A DNA stretch of 64,000 nucleotides from Gammaproteobacteria bacterium RIFCSPHIGHO2_12_FULL_63_22 (GTDB lineage: Bacteria > Pseudomonadota > Gammaproteobacteria > Xanthomonadales > Xanthomonadaceae). Numbering within the stretch: position 1 is the stretch's first letter; every line of letters starts with the position of its first letter. Location of the stretch: positions 104,884 to 168,883 of the forward strand of contig MGYJ01000061.1 in NCBI GenBank assembly GCA_001801685.1, in the 5' to 3' direction. The position numbers and the translations under genes were made by a program. Below are positions 20,413 through 29,784 of this stretch, in pieces. Under the pieces are notes generated by a model. It was given only the letters and a program-made list of their open reading frames with translations, had not been told where the DNA came from and did no database searches.

Positions 20413-21471
20413 ATGGACTTCGACCGATACGACCACATCCGGCCCATCCGATGGCACGACGGCATGCTGTCGCTGCTGGACCAGCGCAAATTGCCCTTCA
20501 CGGTGCAATACCTCGACTGCAGGAGCAGCCACGAGGTCAGCCAGGCGATACGCGACCTGGTCGTGCGCGGTGCACCGGCGATCGGCATCGCGGCGGCCTT
20601 CGGTGTGGTACTGGCAGCCGATGGCGTGGACGCGGCGACCGGCGCGGCAGCGATGCAGGCCATGGAGCCCCGGATCGTCGAGCTGAATGCTGCAAGGCCA
20701 ACTGCAGTGAACCTGATGTGGGCCATCGCGCGCATGCGCGGCGTGCTGGCGACGGCGGGCGCTAACTGGCGTTATGCGATCGAGTCCGAGGCCACCGCCA
20801 TCGAGCGCGAAGACCTGGCAGCCAACCGCCACATGGGCGAGTTGGGCGCCAACCTGATCTCGCCCGGCTCGGGCGTCCTGACCCATTGCAATACCGGATC
20901 GCTGGCGACCGCCGGCTTCGGCACCGCGCTCGGCGTGATCCGCGCCGGGGTCGCGATGGACCGTATCCAGCGCGTGTACGCAGGCGAGACCCGGCCCTGG
21001 CTGCAAGGCGCGCGCCTTACCGTCTGGGAACTTCGCGAAGACGGCATTCCGGCCACTCTCATCGCCGACGCGGCCGGCGCCCACCTGATGAAAACGGGCG
21101 TGGTGCAGTGGCTGATCGTCGGCGCCGACCGCATCTGCGCCAATGGTGATACGGCCAACAAGATCGGAACCTACGCGCATGCCATTTCCGCCCGCCACCA
21201 CGGGGTGAAGGTGATGGTGGTGGCGCCTGCATCCACGGTGGACATGGCCACGGCCCGCGGCGAAGACATCCACATCGAGGAGCGCGATGGCGCCGAATTG
21301 CTGTCCATGTCCGGCGTGCGCACTGTGGCCGACGGCGTATCCGCGTTCAACCCGGTATTCGACGTGACGCCGGCCGGGCTGATCGATGCGCTGGTCACCG
21401 AACGGGGCGTGATCGAGCATCCCGACGGTGAGAAAATGGCGGCCATGTTCGGGCCGGTGTCAAGGGCCTGA
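20413..21471 (+). CDS. mtnA: Methylthioribose-1-phosphate isomerase MtnA
   Basis: MtnA converts 5-methylthioribose-1-phosphate to 5-methylthioribulose-1-phosphate in the methionine salvage pathway. The 352-residue protein carries the family motifs [13 protein letters not shown] near residue 55, the catalytic Cys in [19 protein letters not shown], and the catalytic Asp in [19 protein letters not shown]. These separate it from the related eIF-2B subunits. No other salvage genes are adjacent; gyrA follows after 128 bases with its own promoter-like sequence. Confidence 0.93.
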   Translation: MDFDRYDHIRPIRWHDGMLSLLDQRKLPFTVQYLDCRSSHEVSQAIRDLVVRGAPAIGIAAAFGVVLAADGVDAATGAAAMQAMEPRIVELNAARPTAVNLMWAIARMRGVLATAGANWRYAIESEATAIEREDLAANRHMGELGANLISPGSGVLTHCNTGSLATAGFGTALGVIRAGVAMDRIQRVYAGETRPWLQGARLTVWELREDGIPATLIADAAGAHLMKTGVVQWLIVGADRICANGDTANKIGTYAHAISARHHGVKVMVVAPASTVDMATARGEDIHIEERDGAELLSMSGVRTVADGVSAFNPVFDVTPAGLIDALVTERGVIEHPDGEKMAAMFGPVSRA

Positions 21472-21519
21472 AACCCCTGATTTTCATGGGCTTTCCGGCT
21501 GCCGCGAAGGTCCCGGTTC

Positions 21520-21528
21520 TGGTATGAT
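21520..21528 (+). promoter_or_regulatory. Extended -10 promoter candidate for gyrA
   Basis: TG at 21520-21521, one base, then TATGAT at 21523-21528 forms an extended -10 element for sigma-70. The -35 region is poor, as is normal for this promoter class. It lies 72 bases before the gyrA ATG and downstream of mtnA, so gyrA need not depend on mtnA transcription. Confidence 0.5.
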
Positions 21529-21599
21529 TTCCCGTCTGCGAAAGCAGCCTGCGGCGCGCGTTCGCGCCACCCCAAAAACTGCGGAAATCGGATCAAAGA

Positions 21600-24197
21600 A
21601 TGGCAGAGCTGGCGAAGGAAATCATCCCGGTAAACCTTGAAGACGAGATGCGCAGGAGTTACCTCGATTACGCGATGAGCGTGATCGTGGGGCGCGCCCT
21701 CCCGGATGTCCGCGACGGCCTCAAGCCCGTCCATCGCCGCGTGTTGTTCGCCATGCACGAGCTGGGCGCGCATTCCAACAAGCCCTACTACAAGTCCGCC
21801 CGAATCGTCGGTGACGTGATCGGTAAGTACCATCCGCACGGCGACCAGTCGGTGTACGACACCCTGGTGCGCATGGCCCAGCCGTTCTCGCTGCGCTACA
21901 TGCTGGTGGACGGGCAGGGCAACTTCGGTTCGGTCGACGGCGACTCCGCCGCCGCCATGCGATACACCGAAGCGCGCATGGCCAAGCTGACGCACCAGCT
22001 GATGGCCGACATCGACAAGGACACCGTCGATTTCCAACCCAATTACGACGAGAAGGAACAGGAACCGACGGTCATGCCGACCCGGGTCCCGAACCTGCTC
22101 ATCAACGGTTCGGCCGGCATCGCGGTCGGCATGGCGACTAACATCCCGCCGCACAATCTCACCGAAGTCATCAACGCGACCATCGCGCTGATCGACGATC
22201 CGGAAGCGACCATCAGCGACCTGATGCAGTACATTCCGGGCCCCGACTTCCCGACTGCGGCCATCATCAACGGCGCCGCCGGCATCCATGCCGCGTACCA
22301 CACCGGCCGCGGCCGGGTCCGCATGAAGGCCCGAGCCGACATCGAGATCAACGAGGACAATGGTCGCGAGTCGATCATCGTCACGGAGCTGCCGTACCAG
22401 GTCAACAAGGCGCGGCTGATCGAAAAGATCGCCGAGCTGGTGAAGGAAAAGAAGATCGAGGGCATCTCGGAATTGCGCGACGAGTCCGACAAGGACGGCA
22501 TGCGCATCTACATCGAGGTCAAGCGCAACGAGTCGGCCGAGGTCATCCTCAACAACCTGTACTCGCAGACGCAGCTTGAAAGCGTGTTCAGCATCAACAT
22601 GGTGGCGCTGGTGGACGGCCGGCCGCAGTTGCTGAACCTCAAGCAGGTGCTGGAAGCCTTCGTGCGCCATCGCCGCGAAGTGGTTACGCGTCGCACCATC
22701 TTCGAATTGCGCCGGGCCCGCGCACGCGCGCACATCCTGGAAGGCTTGACCGTCGCGCTCGCCAACATCGACGAGATGATCGAACTGATCAAGACGTCAG
22801 AAAGCCCCGCCGTCGCCAAGGACCGCATGCTCGCCAAGAGCTGGGAGCCGGGCCTGGTGCGCGCGCTGCTGGGTGCGGTTGGCGCCGAAGCGTCGCGTCC
22901 CGAAGACCTCACGATGGAATTCGGACTCCACGAGAATGGCTATCGCCTGACCGAAGTTCAGGCGAAGGAAATCCTGGAAATGCGCCTGAACCGCCTGACC
23001 GGGCTGGAACAGGAAAAGCTGACCGACGAATACCGCCAGTTGCTGGAAACCATCGCCGGCCTGATCCGCATCCTGGAAAATCCGGATGTGCTGCTCGACG
23101 TGATCCGCACCGAGCTGCGAAACCTGCAGGAAGAATTCGGCGACGAGCGTCGTACCGAGATCCGCCCGGGCGAGGAAGACCTCGACATCCTGGACCTGAT
23201 CGAATCGGAAGACGTGGTGGTCACGCTTTCGCACGCCGGTTACGCCAAGCGCCAGCCGACCACCGCCTACCGCGCGCAGAAGCGCGGCGGCAAGGGTCGT
23301 TCGGCCACGGCGGTGAAGGAAGAGGATTTCATCGAGCGCCTATGGGTGGTCAACACCCATGACACGCTGCTGACCTTCACCAGCGCCGGACGCGTGTTCT
23401 GGCTGAAGGTGTACCAGTTGCCGGACGCGGGCCCGAACTCGCGCGGCCGCCCGATCATCAACTGGATTCCGCTGGAACAAGGCGAAAAAGTGCAGGCAGT
23501 GCTGCCGGTGCGCGAATTCAGCGAACGCATGTACGTGTTCTTCGCCACCCGCGACGGCACCGTCAAGAAGACGCCGCTGTCGGATTATTCTCGTCCGCGT
23601 TCGACCGGCATCTGGGCGATCAACCTCGATGAAGGCGACGGCTTGGTGGACGTGCAGATGACCAACGGCTCGCGTGACATCATGCTGTTCGCGTCCAACG
23701 GCAAGGCCGTGCGCTTCGCTGAAGGTGAAGTCCGTTCGATGGGTCGCACCGCCACCGGCGTGCGCGGCATGAAGCTGGCCAAGGGCGAAAGCGTCAAGAG
23801 CATGATCGTGGTGGACGGCGATGGCGACATCCTGACCGCCAGCGAGAATGGCTTCGGCAAGCGCACCGGGCAGGCCGAATATCCGCGCAAGGGGCGTGGC
23901 ACGCAGGGCGTGATTGCGCTGCAGACCAGTGACCGCAACGGCGCGCTGGTCGGCGCGATCCAGCTGACCGAGCAACACGAGATCTTGCTGATCTCCGACC
24001 AGGGCACGCTGGTCCGCACCCGCGCGGCGGAAGTGTCGCAGGTCGGCCGCAACACGCAGGGCGTGACGCTGATGCGCGTGGCTGGCGACGAGAAGCTGAT
24101 TGCCGTGGAACGCCTGGACGTGGTCGATGCCATCGCCGAGGGTGAAGAAGCCGCGCCGGATGCCGGCGTCGAGCCGGGCGAGCCGGCACCCGCCTGA
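21600..24197 (+). CDS. gyrA: DNA gyrase subunit A
   Basis: The breakage-reunion subunit of DNA gyrase, 865 residues. Catalytic Tyr122 lies in [10 protein letters not shown], and the C-terminal half has the beta-pinwheel repeats with the GyrA-box-like sequence QKRGGKG near residue 560. Numbering through the quinolone region is identical to E. coli. Here position 83 is Gln where E. coli has Ser, position 84 is Ser, and D87 is kept ([11 protein letters not shown]). Gln83 is typical of Stenotrophomonas and Xanthomonas. The short acidic tail EPGEPAPA ends the protein. Confidence 0.97.
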   Translation: MAELAKEIIPVNLEDEMRRSYLDYAMSVIVGRALPDVRDGLKPVHRRVLFAMHELGAHSNKPYYKSARIVGDVIGKYHPHGDQSVYDTLVRMAQPFSLRYMLVDGQGNFGSVDGDSAAAMRYTEARMAKLTHQLMADIDKDTVDFQPNYDEKEQEPTVMPTRVPNLLINGSAGIAVGMATNIPPHNLTEVINATIALIDDPEATISDLMQYIPGPDFPTAAIINGAAGIHAAYHTGRGRVRMKARADIEINEDNGRESIIVTELPYQVNKARLIEKIAELVKEKKIEGISELRDESDKDGMRIYIEVKRNESAEVILNNLYSQTQLESVFSINMVALVDGRPQLLNLKQVLEAFVRHRREVVTRRTIFELRRARARAHILEGLTVALANIDEMIELIKTSESPAVAKDRMLAKSWEPGLVRALLGAVGAEASRPEDLTMEFGLHENGYRLTEVQAKEILEMRLNRLTGLEQEKLTDEYRQLLETIAGLIRILENPDVLLDVIRTELRNLQEEFGDERRTEIRPGEEDLDILDLIESEDVVVTLSHAGYAKRQPTTAYRAQKRGGKGRSATAVKEEDFIERLWVVNTHDTLLTFTSAGRVFWLKVYQLPDAGPNSRGRPIINWIPLEQGEKVQAVLPVREFSERMYVFFATRDGTVKKTPLSDYSRPRSTGIWAINLDEGDGLVDVQMTNGSRDIMLFASNGKAVRFAEGEVRSMGRTATGVRGMKLAKGESVKSMIVVDGDGDILTASENGFGKRTGQAEYPRKGRGTQGVIALQTSDRNGALVGAIQLTEQHEILLISDQGTLVRTRAAEVSQVGRNTQGVTLMRVAGDEKLIAVERLDVVDAIAEGEEAAPDAGVEPGEPAPA

Positions 24198-24211
24198 ACC
24201 GTGATGCGGTA

Positions 24212-24241
24212 GGCGTCCGCGACCCACAGGTTGCGGACGCC
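24212..24241. terminator. Hairpin after gyrA, possible terminator
   Basis: A perfect 9-base stem (GGCGTCCGC with GCGGACGCC) closes a 12-base loop, starting 15 bases after the gyrA stop. No T-run follows, so intrinsic termination is uncertain; it may instead be a 3' stabilising structure. Confidence 0.45.
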
Positions 24242-24316
24242 GTCGAACAAGGCCGAACACTCATGGATTTTTCACCCGGCTTGGCCCTAAGCTGGGGCAA
24301 GTCTTCCGGGGTCGCC

Positions 24317-26395
24317 ATGCATCCTTCGTATCCACGCATTCGTCCGGCGCTGATCGCGCTGGCCTTGTCATTTTTTGCCGCCGTCCCCGCCATCGCCGAC
24401 CAGGCCCTGCCTTCGCCCGCCGACGACAATCGGATTGCCGCCGCCAGGGACCGTGTGCTGCCCGTGGTCGTCAGCATCCTGACGGTGCGCCAGGATTATC
24501 GACAGGGTGAGCCTTCGCTCAGCGTCTCCAGCGGCAGCGGTACCGTCGTCAGCGAAGCGGGGCACATCGCCACCAACGCACACGTCACGCAGAACGGAAA
24601 ATCCTTCCGCGTCGTGTTCGCCGATGGTCGCGAACTGCCGGCCAAGCTGGTCGGCACGGATACCCTGTCCGACCTTGCCGTGTTGCAGGTGCAGCCGGCC
24701 GCGCCGGAAAAATTCGCCTTCGCGCAATTCGCGACGCAGCTCGACTTGCGGCCGGGCGACACGGTGCTGGCGATGGGCGCGCCCTGGGGACTGTCCAATT
24801 CGATGAGCGCGGGTGTCGTGAATAATCCGCGCCGCCTGCTGGTGTCCTTGTTCGATGACGAGGCCGAATACGAAGACAGCCTGAGCGAGGACGAACCCAC
24901 GGGTCGTTACTACGCATGGATCCAGCACGATGCCTCGATCGCGCCCGGCAATTCGGGTGGCCCGCTAGTCGACCTGTCGGGACGAATCGTCGGCGTGAAC
25001 ACGCGCGGCATGATCGTGGGCGGCGACCTCGCCTTCGCCATCCCCGGCGCCGAAGCGGGCCGTATCGTCGAGTCGCTGATCCAGAAAGGAAAGGTGCCGC
25101 GTGTATCGCTGGGTTTCCGCCTGCGATCCCTGAAGGGCACGCCCTACACGCAGGGCGTGCTGGTCAATGCCGTCGAACGCGGTTCGCCACCGGAAAAGGC
25201 GGGCCTGCAGGCAGGCGACCGCATCCTCAGCCTGAATGGCAGCCCGATCACCGCGCTGCAACCGATCGACGTGCCGCAGGTACAGCAGGCCATCGCCGAG
25301 CTGCCCATCGATTCGATGGTGTCACTGCAGGTCAGCCGCAATGGCACGCAGCGCGAGATCAAGCTCAAGGCGCTGGCGCAGGCTACCGAGCGCGGCCGCG
25401 AATCGGCGCTGGCAGCTTATGGCATGTCCGCCTCGGAACTGACGCCGGCCATGGGCAAGCGCCGCAACATCCAGGCCGAGTCCGGCGTGCTGGTAACGGG
25501 AATCAGGCCGGGCGGCCCCGCTGCCGTGGCGCGGCCGGAGATCGCGGCAGGCGTGGTGATCAGCGCCGTCAACGGCAAGCCCGTGGCGAAACTCGACGAC
25601 ATGCTGGCGCAGGCGGCGACGGCCACCGAAGAAAAGCCGCTGGTGCTGCAACTAGAGAGCAACGGCTCGCAACGCCTCAGCCTGTTGAAGCCGGTGTTCG
25701 GCGACCAGTCGCGTGAACCGCTGCCCGAGCTGCCCAAGTCCTGGGTCGGCGTGGAAGTTCAGCCTTTCACCAGCACGCTCGCCAAGGACATCGGTTTGCC
25801 CAGCGCGGGTTTCCGCATTTCGCGAATCTATCCGGGCAGTCCGTTGGCGAAGGAGGGCGCACGCGTCGGCGACTTGCTGGTCGCCATCGACGGCGAACCG
25901 CTGAAGCCGGCCAATGATATTTCGTCGGAAGGATTCGACCAGCGCGTGCACGACCTCAGCGTGGGAACCACCGCCAAGTTCACCGCGATGCGCGACGGCA
26001 AGCCACAGCATTTCGAACTGGCCGTCTTGCCCTCGCCGGTCGAGACGTCGGGATTGCGTACGCTCGCGAGCGGCCGCCTTCGCGCGCAGTTGCGCGAGCT
26101 GGGCTTCTACGATCGGGTGAACCTGCGCTTGAATTCCGACAAACAGGGCGTATACATCGATGGCGTGGAGAGTGGTGGCGCAGCCGGCCTGGCGCACCTG
26201 CGTCGCGGAGATGTCATCACCCACCTTGGCAACGAGGCGATCAGCACGCCCAACCAGCTGTCGAAGGCCCTGGAAACCGCGCTGGCCTCGCCGGGCGACA
26301 ACCTTATACCGCTGCAGGTAATTCGCGGTACGCAAACCCGGATCCTGTTCCTTGAACGTTATTGGCTGAACGCGGACGCCACGGAGAAACCATGA
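24317..26395 (+). CDS. Periplasmic trypsin-like serine protease with several PDZ domains
   Basis: A 692-residue Deg/HtrA-type protein, larger than DegP. A signal peptide covers about residues 1-28. The protease triad is complete: H89 (IATNAHVT), D119 (LSDLAVL) and S213 (PGNSGGPLV). At least three and probably four PDZ-like domains follow, at about 255-355, 385-455, 470-575 and 600-685. HtrA family members usually have one or two. The ATG at 24317 is chosen because it sits directly before the signal peptide; an upstream ATG at 24263 would add 18 residues. The stop overlaps the next start by four bases, tying it to a homologue that has lost its catalytic residues. Confidence 0.85.
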   Translation: MHPSYPRIRPALIALALSFFAAVPAIADQALPSPADDNRIAAARDRVLPVVVSILTVRQDYRQGEPSLSVSSGSGTVVSEAGHIATNAHVTQNGKSFRVVFADGRELPAKLVGTDTLSDLAVLQVQPAAPEKFAFAQFATQLDLRPGDTVLAMGAPWGLSNSMSAGVVNNPRRLLVSLFDDEAEYEDSLSEDEPTGRYYAWIQHDASIAPGNSGGPLVDLSGRIVGVNTRGMIVGGDLAFAIPGAEAGRIVESLIQKGKVPRVSLGFRLRSLKGTPYTQGVLVNAVERGSPPEKAGLQAGDRILSLNGSPITALQPIDVPQVQQAIAELPIDSMVSLQVSRNGTQREIKLKALAQATERGRESALAAYGMSASELTPAMGKRRNIQAESGVLVTGIRPGGPAAVARPEIAAGVVISAVNGKPVAKLDDMLAQAATATEEKPLVLQLESNGSQRLSLLKPVFGDQSREPLPELPKSWVGVEVQPFTSTLAKDIGLPSAGFRISRIYPGSPLAKEGARVGDLLVAIDGEPLKPANDISSEGFDQRVHDLSVGTTAKFTAMRDGKPQHFELAVLPSPVETSGLRTLASGRLRAQLRELGFYDRVNLRLNSDKQGVYIDGVESGGAAGLAHLRRGDVITHLGNEAISTPNQLSKALETALASPGDNLIPLQVIRGTQTRILFLERYWLNADATEKP

Positions 26396-27216
26396 AGATC
26401 GCCATCCTCCTCGCCTCGGTCCTGCTCGCCTTGCCCACGGCCGGGTTTGCAGCCGATGCCGCCCCCGGCATTGCACCGGTTGGACGCGATGATGCGCAGG
26501 ACTATCGCGCCATCTACCGGTCGTTGACGGCGCAGCACGCCGCTTCGGTAGTGACCGTCAAGTTCGTCATGTCGGTGACCTCGTCGGGCAAGGAAGACCG
26601 CATCGAGGACCGCACGCAAGCCTTGCTGGTCAGCGCGAACGGCCTGCTGCTGGTGCCCGACCGCTCGGTCAGCGTGGACTTCCGGACTTTCATGGGCGCC
26701 GGCCAGAGTCCGGGGTCGGCGCCGGTCGCCAAGTCCAGCGAGTTTCGCGTACGCCTGGCCGGCAGCGAAGACTGGTTGCCTGCCGATCTGGTGACTCGCG
26801 ACACGCAGCTGGGCCTGGCCTGGCTTCGACTGCGCACGCCACCGGCAGGGCTGACTTTCGTCGACCTGGACAAAGGCATTCGCGCCGAACCGGGCATGAC
26901 CTTCTTCTCGCTGTTGCGCACGTCCGACGAGTGGGGCGGCGTGCCGGTGTTCCGCCCGGGTTTCATCATGGGCGAGACGCGGATTCCGAAGACCCTGCTG
27001 CTGGTGGACGGCGTGCCGGGCATGGCGTTCTCGGCCGAGGGCCAGCCGATGGGCTACGTGGACGTGGACTTCGGGCGGATGATGCGCTCGCGCGGCGCAA
27101 GCAACGGCCTGGGCCTGGACATGGCTGACGTGGCCTTGCAGATGACACCGATCGCCAAAGTTGCTGCCGCCACCCATCAGGCGGAAAAGCTGCCGTCCAT
27201 GATGCAGCCAAAATAA
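26392..27216 (+). CDS. Exported catalytically dead homologue of the adjacent serine protease
   Basis: A 274-residue exported protein (signal peptide about 1-21) with a degenerate trypsin-like domain. Aligned by eye with its upstream neighbour, the Asp region survives (TRDTQLGLAWL, D137). The His position reads LLVPDRS, giving Arg, and the GNSGG serine loop reads GVPGMAFS, giving Pro. It should therefore be unable to cleave. It has no PDZ domain. The ATGA overlap with the protease gene implies coupled translation and perhaps a complex in which this protein binds substrate or regulates its partner. The assignment rests on alignment by eye. Confidence 0.7.
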   Translation: MKIAILLASVLLALPTAGFAADAAPGIAPVGRDDAQDYRAIYRSLTAQHAASVVTVKFVMSVTSSGKEDRIEDRTQALLVSANGLLLVPDRSVSVDFRTFMGAGQSPGSAPVAKSSEFRVRLAGSEDWLPADLVTRDTQLGLAWLRLRTPPAGLTFVDLDKGIRAEPGMTFFSLLRTSDEWGGVPVFRPGFIMGETRIPKTLLLVDGVPGMAFSAEGQPMGYVDVDFGRMMRSRGASNGLGLDMADVALQMTPIAKVAAATHQAEKLPSMMQPK

Positions 27217-27221
27217 AAGGC

Positions 27222-27242
27222 CGGCCGGCGCAATGCCGGCCG
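27222..27242. terminator. Bidirectional terminator hairpin between convergent genes
   Basis: A perfect 8-base stem, CGGCCGGC (27222-27229) with GCCGGCCG (27235-27242), closes a GCAAT loop. The sequence to its left is A-rich (AAATAAAA) and to its right is CCTTCTT, so both strands get a weak T-run. It ends the protease-pair operon on plus and the glycine-zipper gene on minus. Confidence 0.75.
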
Positions 27243-27259
27243 ACCTTCTTGCGAAGCGT

Positions 27260-27658
27260 TTAGAGCCGAACGGCCTTGCCGTCGCGGATGCGCACCGAGC
27301 TGCCGACCTTCAGGTTCTTGACGCTGCTTTGGGTGACGGTTTCCAGGCGACCATCATCCATGCGCACCACGATGCGGTACTTCGTCTTCTCGGAGTTTTC
27401 GGCGATCTTCTTGCCGGCATAGGCACCACCAACGACGCCGGCGACCGTTGCCAGCTTCTTGCCGTCGCCGCCTCCGACCTGGTTGCCGATGACGCCGCCG
27501 ACCACGGCGCCGGCGATCGCGCCGCCCGTGCCGCTACGGTGCCCGGTGTAAGCCTCGATGCTCTTGATCCTGCCGCAGTCGAAACAATCGGCCGAGGCCA
27601 GCATGGGAGTTGCGAGGGTTATCAGGGCGAGCAGCAGTACTGCAATCAGCTTCTTCAT
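27260..27658 (-). CDS. Glycine-zipper 2TM (SlyB/17-kDa antigen type) envelope protein
   Basis: A 132-residue exported protein. A signal peptide covers about residues 1-23 (MLASA then DCFDC). A glycine zipper follows at about 45-90, with repeated GAIAGAVVGGVIGNQVGGG and VAGVVGGAYAGKK segments, as in the Rick_17kDa/2TM family. The C-terminal 45 residues form a small beta domain (YRIVVRMDDGRLETV). Members sit in the envelope; exact function is unknown. The ATG at 27658 has a good GGAG site. A conventional lipobox is not obvious, although the DCFDC just after the signal peptide offers cysteines. Confidence 0.83.
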   Translation of the reverse strand: MKKLIAVLLLALITLATPMLASADCFDCGRIKSIEAYTGHRSGTGGAIAGAVVGGVIGNQVGGGDGKKLATVAGVVGGAYAGKKIAENSEKTKYRIVVRMDDGRLETVTQSSVKNLKVGSSVRIRDGKAVRL

Positions 27659-27725
27659 GGGATGCTCCTGTGGAACGAAAGGAATGGCTTGCGGCGCCGA
27701 GCGGCGGATGGATAGTCGCCCGGAA

Positions 27726-28205
27726 TCAGGGCAGGTGCTCGAGCACGTAGTCGGCGGCTGATACCTTGAATTCGCCCGGCGCTTCCACATGCACCTGCTT
27801 GACCACGCCGTCTTCTGCATACAGCGCGAAGCGCTTGGCGCGCAGGCCCATGCCGAACGGGGTGGCGTCGAGTTCCAGGCCGAGCGCCTTGGTGAACACG
27901 CCATTGCCATCGGCGAGCATGTGCACGTTGTCCGGCACGTGCTGGTCCTTGGCCCAGGCGCCCATCACGAACGCGTCGTTGACCGACACGCAGGCGACGT
28001 CGATGCCGCGCTTGGCGAATTCTTCGAGCTTCTCGACATAACCGGGCAGGTGCTTGGCCGAGCAGGTTGGGGTGAAGGCGCCGGGCACGGCGAACAGCAC
28101 GACCTTCTTGCCGTTGAACAGTTCGTCGGTGTTGATCGCCTGGACGCCGTCCTTGAGATAGTTGAGGGTGGCCTGGGGGATCTTGTCGCCTGCCTGGATG
28201 CTCAT
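27726..28205 (-). CDS. Peroxiredoxin, Prx5-like
   Basis: A 159-residue thiol peroxidase that would reduce hydrogen or organic peroxides. The active-site segment PGAFTPTCSAKHLPGY holds the peroxidatic Cys near residue 48, and the Prx5-type signature continues with RGIDVACVSVNDAFVMGAWAK. Length and motif match Prx5/hybrid-type peroxiredoxins; no fused glutaredoxin domain is present. It is divergent from hsp20, with 154 bases between the two starts. Confidence 0.92.
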   Translation of the reverse strand: MSIQAGDKIPQATLNYLKDGVQAINTDELFNGKKVVLFAVPGAFTPTCSAKHLPGYVEKLEEFAKRGIDVACVSVNDAFVMGAWAKDQHVPDNVHMLADGNGVFTKALGLELDATPFGMGLRAKRFALYAEDGVVKQVHVEAPGEFKVSAADYVLEHLP

Positions 28206-28273
28206 CTTTTCTCCGCGTCGTTTACAAAGGAAAACGAAGTTTAAACGAGATCGGGGCCGGGCCGCCGGCGGGG

Positions 28274-28302
28274 CTTGAATCTGGAAAGCCCGCGCTCACA
28301 TT
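28274..28302 (+). promoter_or_regulatory. Sigma-32-like heat-shock promoter of hsp20
   Basis: CTTGAAT at 28274-28280 and CTCACATT at 28295-28302 are separated by 14 bases. This resembles the sigma-32 elements CTTGAAA and CCCCATNT. It precedes the Hsp20 gene by about 58 bases. Confidence 0.5.
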
Positions 28303-28359
28303 CGTGACAGCGGCATGAATGGCCGCGGCCGGACCAGATCAACCAGGAGGAAAGCAGAC

Positions 28360-28806
28360 ATGGGCAACAACCGATCGTTGGCGTGGAGCAGCGCCGCCAA
28401 TCCGCTCCAGGAAGAAATCAAGCAGGTGTTCGACCGTTTCTTCGGCGACACCGAAACCGACGCATCCAGCGTCGTCACCAGCCAGTGGGTTCCGCGCGTG
28501 GACATCAAGGAAGAGCCCGAGCGCTTCCTGATCCTGGCCGACCTGCCGGGCGTGGACCCGAACGCCATCGAAGTGCATATGGACAAGGGCATCCTTTCCA
28601 TCAAGGGCGAGCGTCGCACCGAAGCGCGCACCGAAAACGAGCGCTACTCGCGCGTCGAGCGCGCCCACGGCGTGTTCTATCGTCGATTCGCATTGCCCGA
28701 AAGCGCCAACCCCGAGGGCATCTCGGCGACCGGTCGCAATGGCGTGCTCGAAATCGCCATTCCCAAGCGCCCCGAAACCACGCCGCGCCGCATTACGGTG
28801 CAATAA
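28360..28806 (+). CDS. Small heat shock protein Hsp20
   Basis: A 148-residue alpha-crystallin-type holdase. The central alpha-crystallin domain (about 45-140) starts WVPRVDIKEEPERFLILADLPG and includes the conserved GVFYRRFALPE and GVLEIAIPK strands. The ATG at 28360 is chosen because a strong AGGAGG lies 10-15 bases upstream; an in-frame ATG at 28315 lacks a site. A sigma-32-like promoter lies upstream, and the J-domain protein CbpA is encoded next on the same strand, forming a small chaperone cluster. Confidence 0.93.
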   Translation: MGNNRSLAWSSAANPLQEEIKQVFDRFFGDTETDASSVVTSQWVPRVDIKEEPERFLILADLPGVDPNAIEVHMDKGILSIKGERRTEARTENERYSRVERAHGVFYRRFALPESANPEGISATGRNGVLEIAIPKRPETTPRRITVQ

Positions 28807-28837
28807 GACCCTCGACGCGGACGAGGACGTAGAATTG

Positions 28838-28867
28838 GCCCGCGAGGCGCGCTTCGCGGGCTTTTTT
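28838..28867 (+). terminator. Intrinsic terminator between hsp20 and cbpA
   Basis: The stem GCCCGCGA (28838-28845) pairs with TCGCGGGC (28854-28861) over an 8-base loop and is followed by six Ts (28862-28867). It ends two bases before an ATG at 28869 and 13 bases before the likely cbpA start at 28881, so cbpA expression needs read-through or regulation of this hairpin. Confidence 0.85.
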
Positions 28868-28880
28868 CATGGAGCGGTCA

Positions 28881-29780
28881 ATGCAGTTCAAGGATTACTA
28901 CCAGGAACTGGGCGTCGAGCCCAGCGCAGGCGAGGCGGAGCTCAAGGCCGCCTATCGTCGCCTTGCCCGCAAGTACCATCCCGACGTCAGCAAGGAGAAG
29001 GGGGCCGAAGAGCGCTTCAAGTCGGTCAACGAAGCCTACGAAGTCCTGCGCGACAAGGAAAAGCGCGCCGAGTACGACCAGTTGCGCGCGAGCGGCTATC
29101 GGCCTGGCGAGGACTTTCGACCGCCACCCGGTTTCGGCCAACAGCATGGCGGCGCCGGCAATGGCGGCTTCCGCTTTGAACAAGGCATGGGCGGCGATGG
29201 TTTCAGCGATTTTTTCGAATCACTATTCGGCGGCGGCCGCGCCGCGGGCCGCGGCCCACGCGCCGCGCCGCCTCCGGGCGATCTGCGCGCAAAGATTTCC
29301 ATCCCGCTGGAAGTGGCTTACGCCGGCGGCACCCAGTCCATCGGCGTGGATGGGCGCACGCTGCAGGTAAAAATTCCGGCCGGCATCCGGCCGGGACAAG
29401 TCATCCGGCTGGCCGGCCAAGGACAGTCCCAGGGACCGCACCGGTCCGACTTGCTGCTGGAGATCGACTACAAGCCGCATGGCGAGTTCGAGGTGGATGG
29501 GCGCAACATCCTGTACACCGTGTCGCTGGCGCCGTGGGAAGCGGCGCTGGGCACGACCATCAGCGTTCCGACGCTGGGTGGCAGCGTCGACCTGCGTGTG
29601 CCGGCGGATTCGGATACGGGGAAGAAATTGCGACTGCGTGGCCGCGGACTGCCGGGCAAGCCTGCGGCAGGGGACCAGATCGTCGAGATTGAAGTGACCG
29701 CGCCACGCGCGGAAACCCCGGCGCAGCGCGAACTTTACGAACAGATGGCCGAACAGTTCGGCGGCAAACCCCGCGCCTGA
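28881..29780 (+). CDS. cbpA: CbpA-like DnaJ-family co-chaperone
   Basis: A 299-residue J-domain protein without the Cys-rich zinc finger of DnaJ, as in curved-DNA-binding protein CbpA. The J domain (1-70) has HPD within RKYHPDVSKE. A Gly/Phe-rich linker (FSDFFESLFGGG) follows, then two C-terminal substrate-binding domains. CbpA stimulates DnaK; no cbpM modulator gene is adjacent. The ATG at 28881 has a GGAG site eight bases upstream and gives the CbpA-like N-terminus MQFKDYY. An ATG four codons earlier is possible but sits directly on the preceding terminator T-run. Confidence 0.9.
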   Translation: MQFKDYYQELGVEPSAGEAELKAAYRRLARKYHPDVSKEKGAEERFKSVNEAYEVLRDKEKRAEYDQLRASGYRPGEDFRPPPGFGQQHGGAGNGGFRFEQGMGGDGFSDFFESLFGGGRAAGRGPRAAPPPGDLRAKISIPLEVAYAGGTQSIGVDGRTLQVKIPAGIRPGQVIRLAGQGQSQGPHRSDLLLEIDYKPHGEFEVDGRNILYTVSLAPWEAALGTTISVPTLGGSVDLRVPADSDTGKKLRLRGRGLPGKPAAGDQIVEIEVTAPRAETPAQRELYEQMAEQFGGKPRA

Positions 29781-29784
29781 GGGA

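Noticed and set aside
24263-24316. An upstream ATG that would extend the multi-PDZ protease by 18 residues
   Set aside because: It would bury the signal peptide behind a non-signal leader and has no ribosome site.
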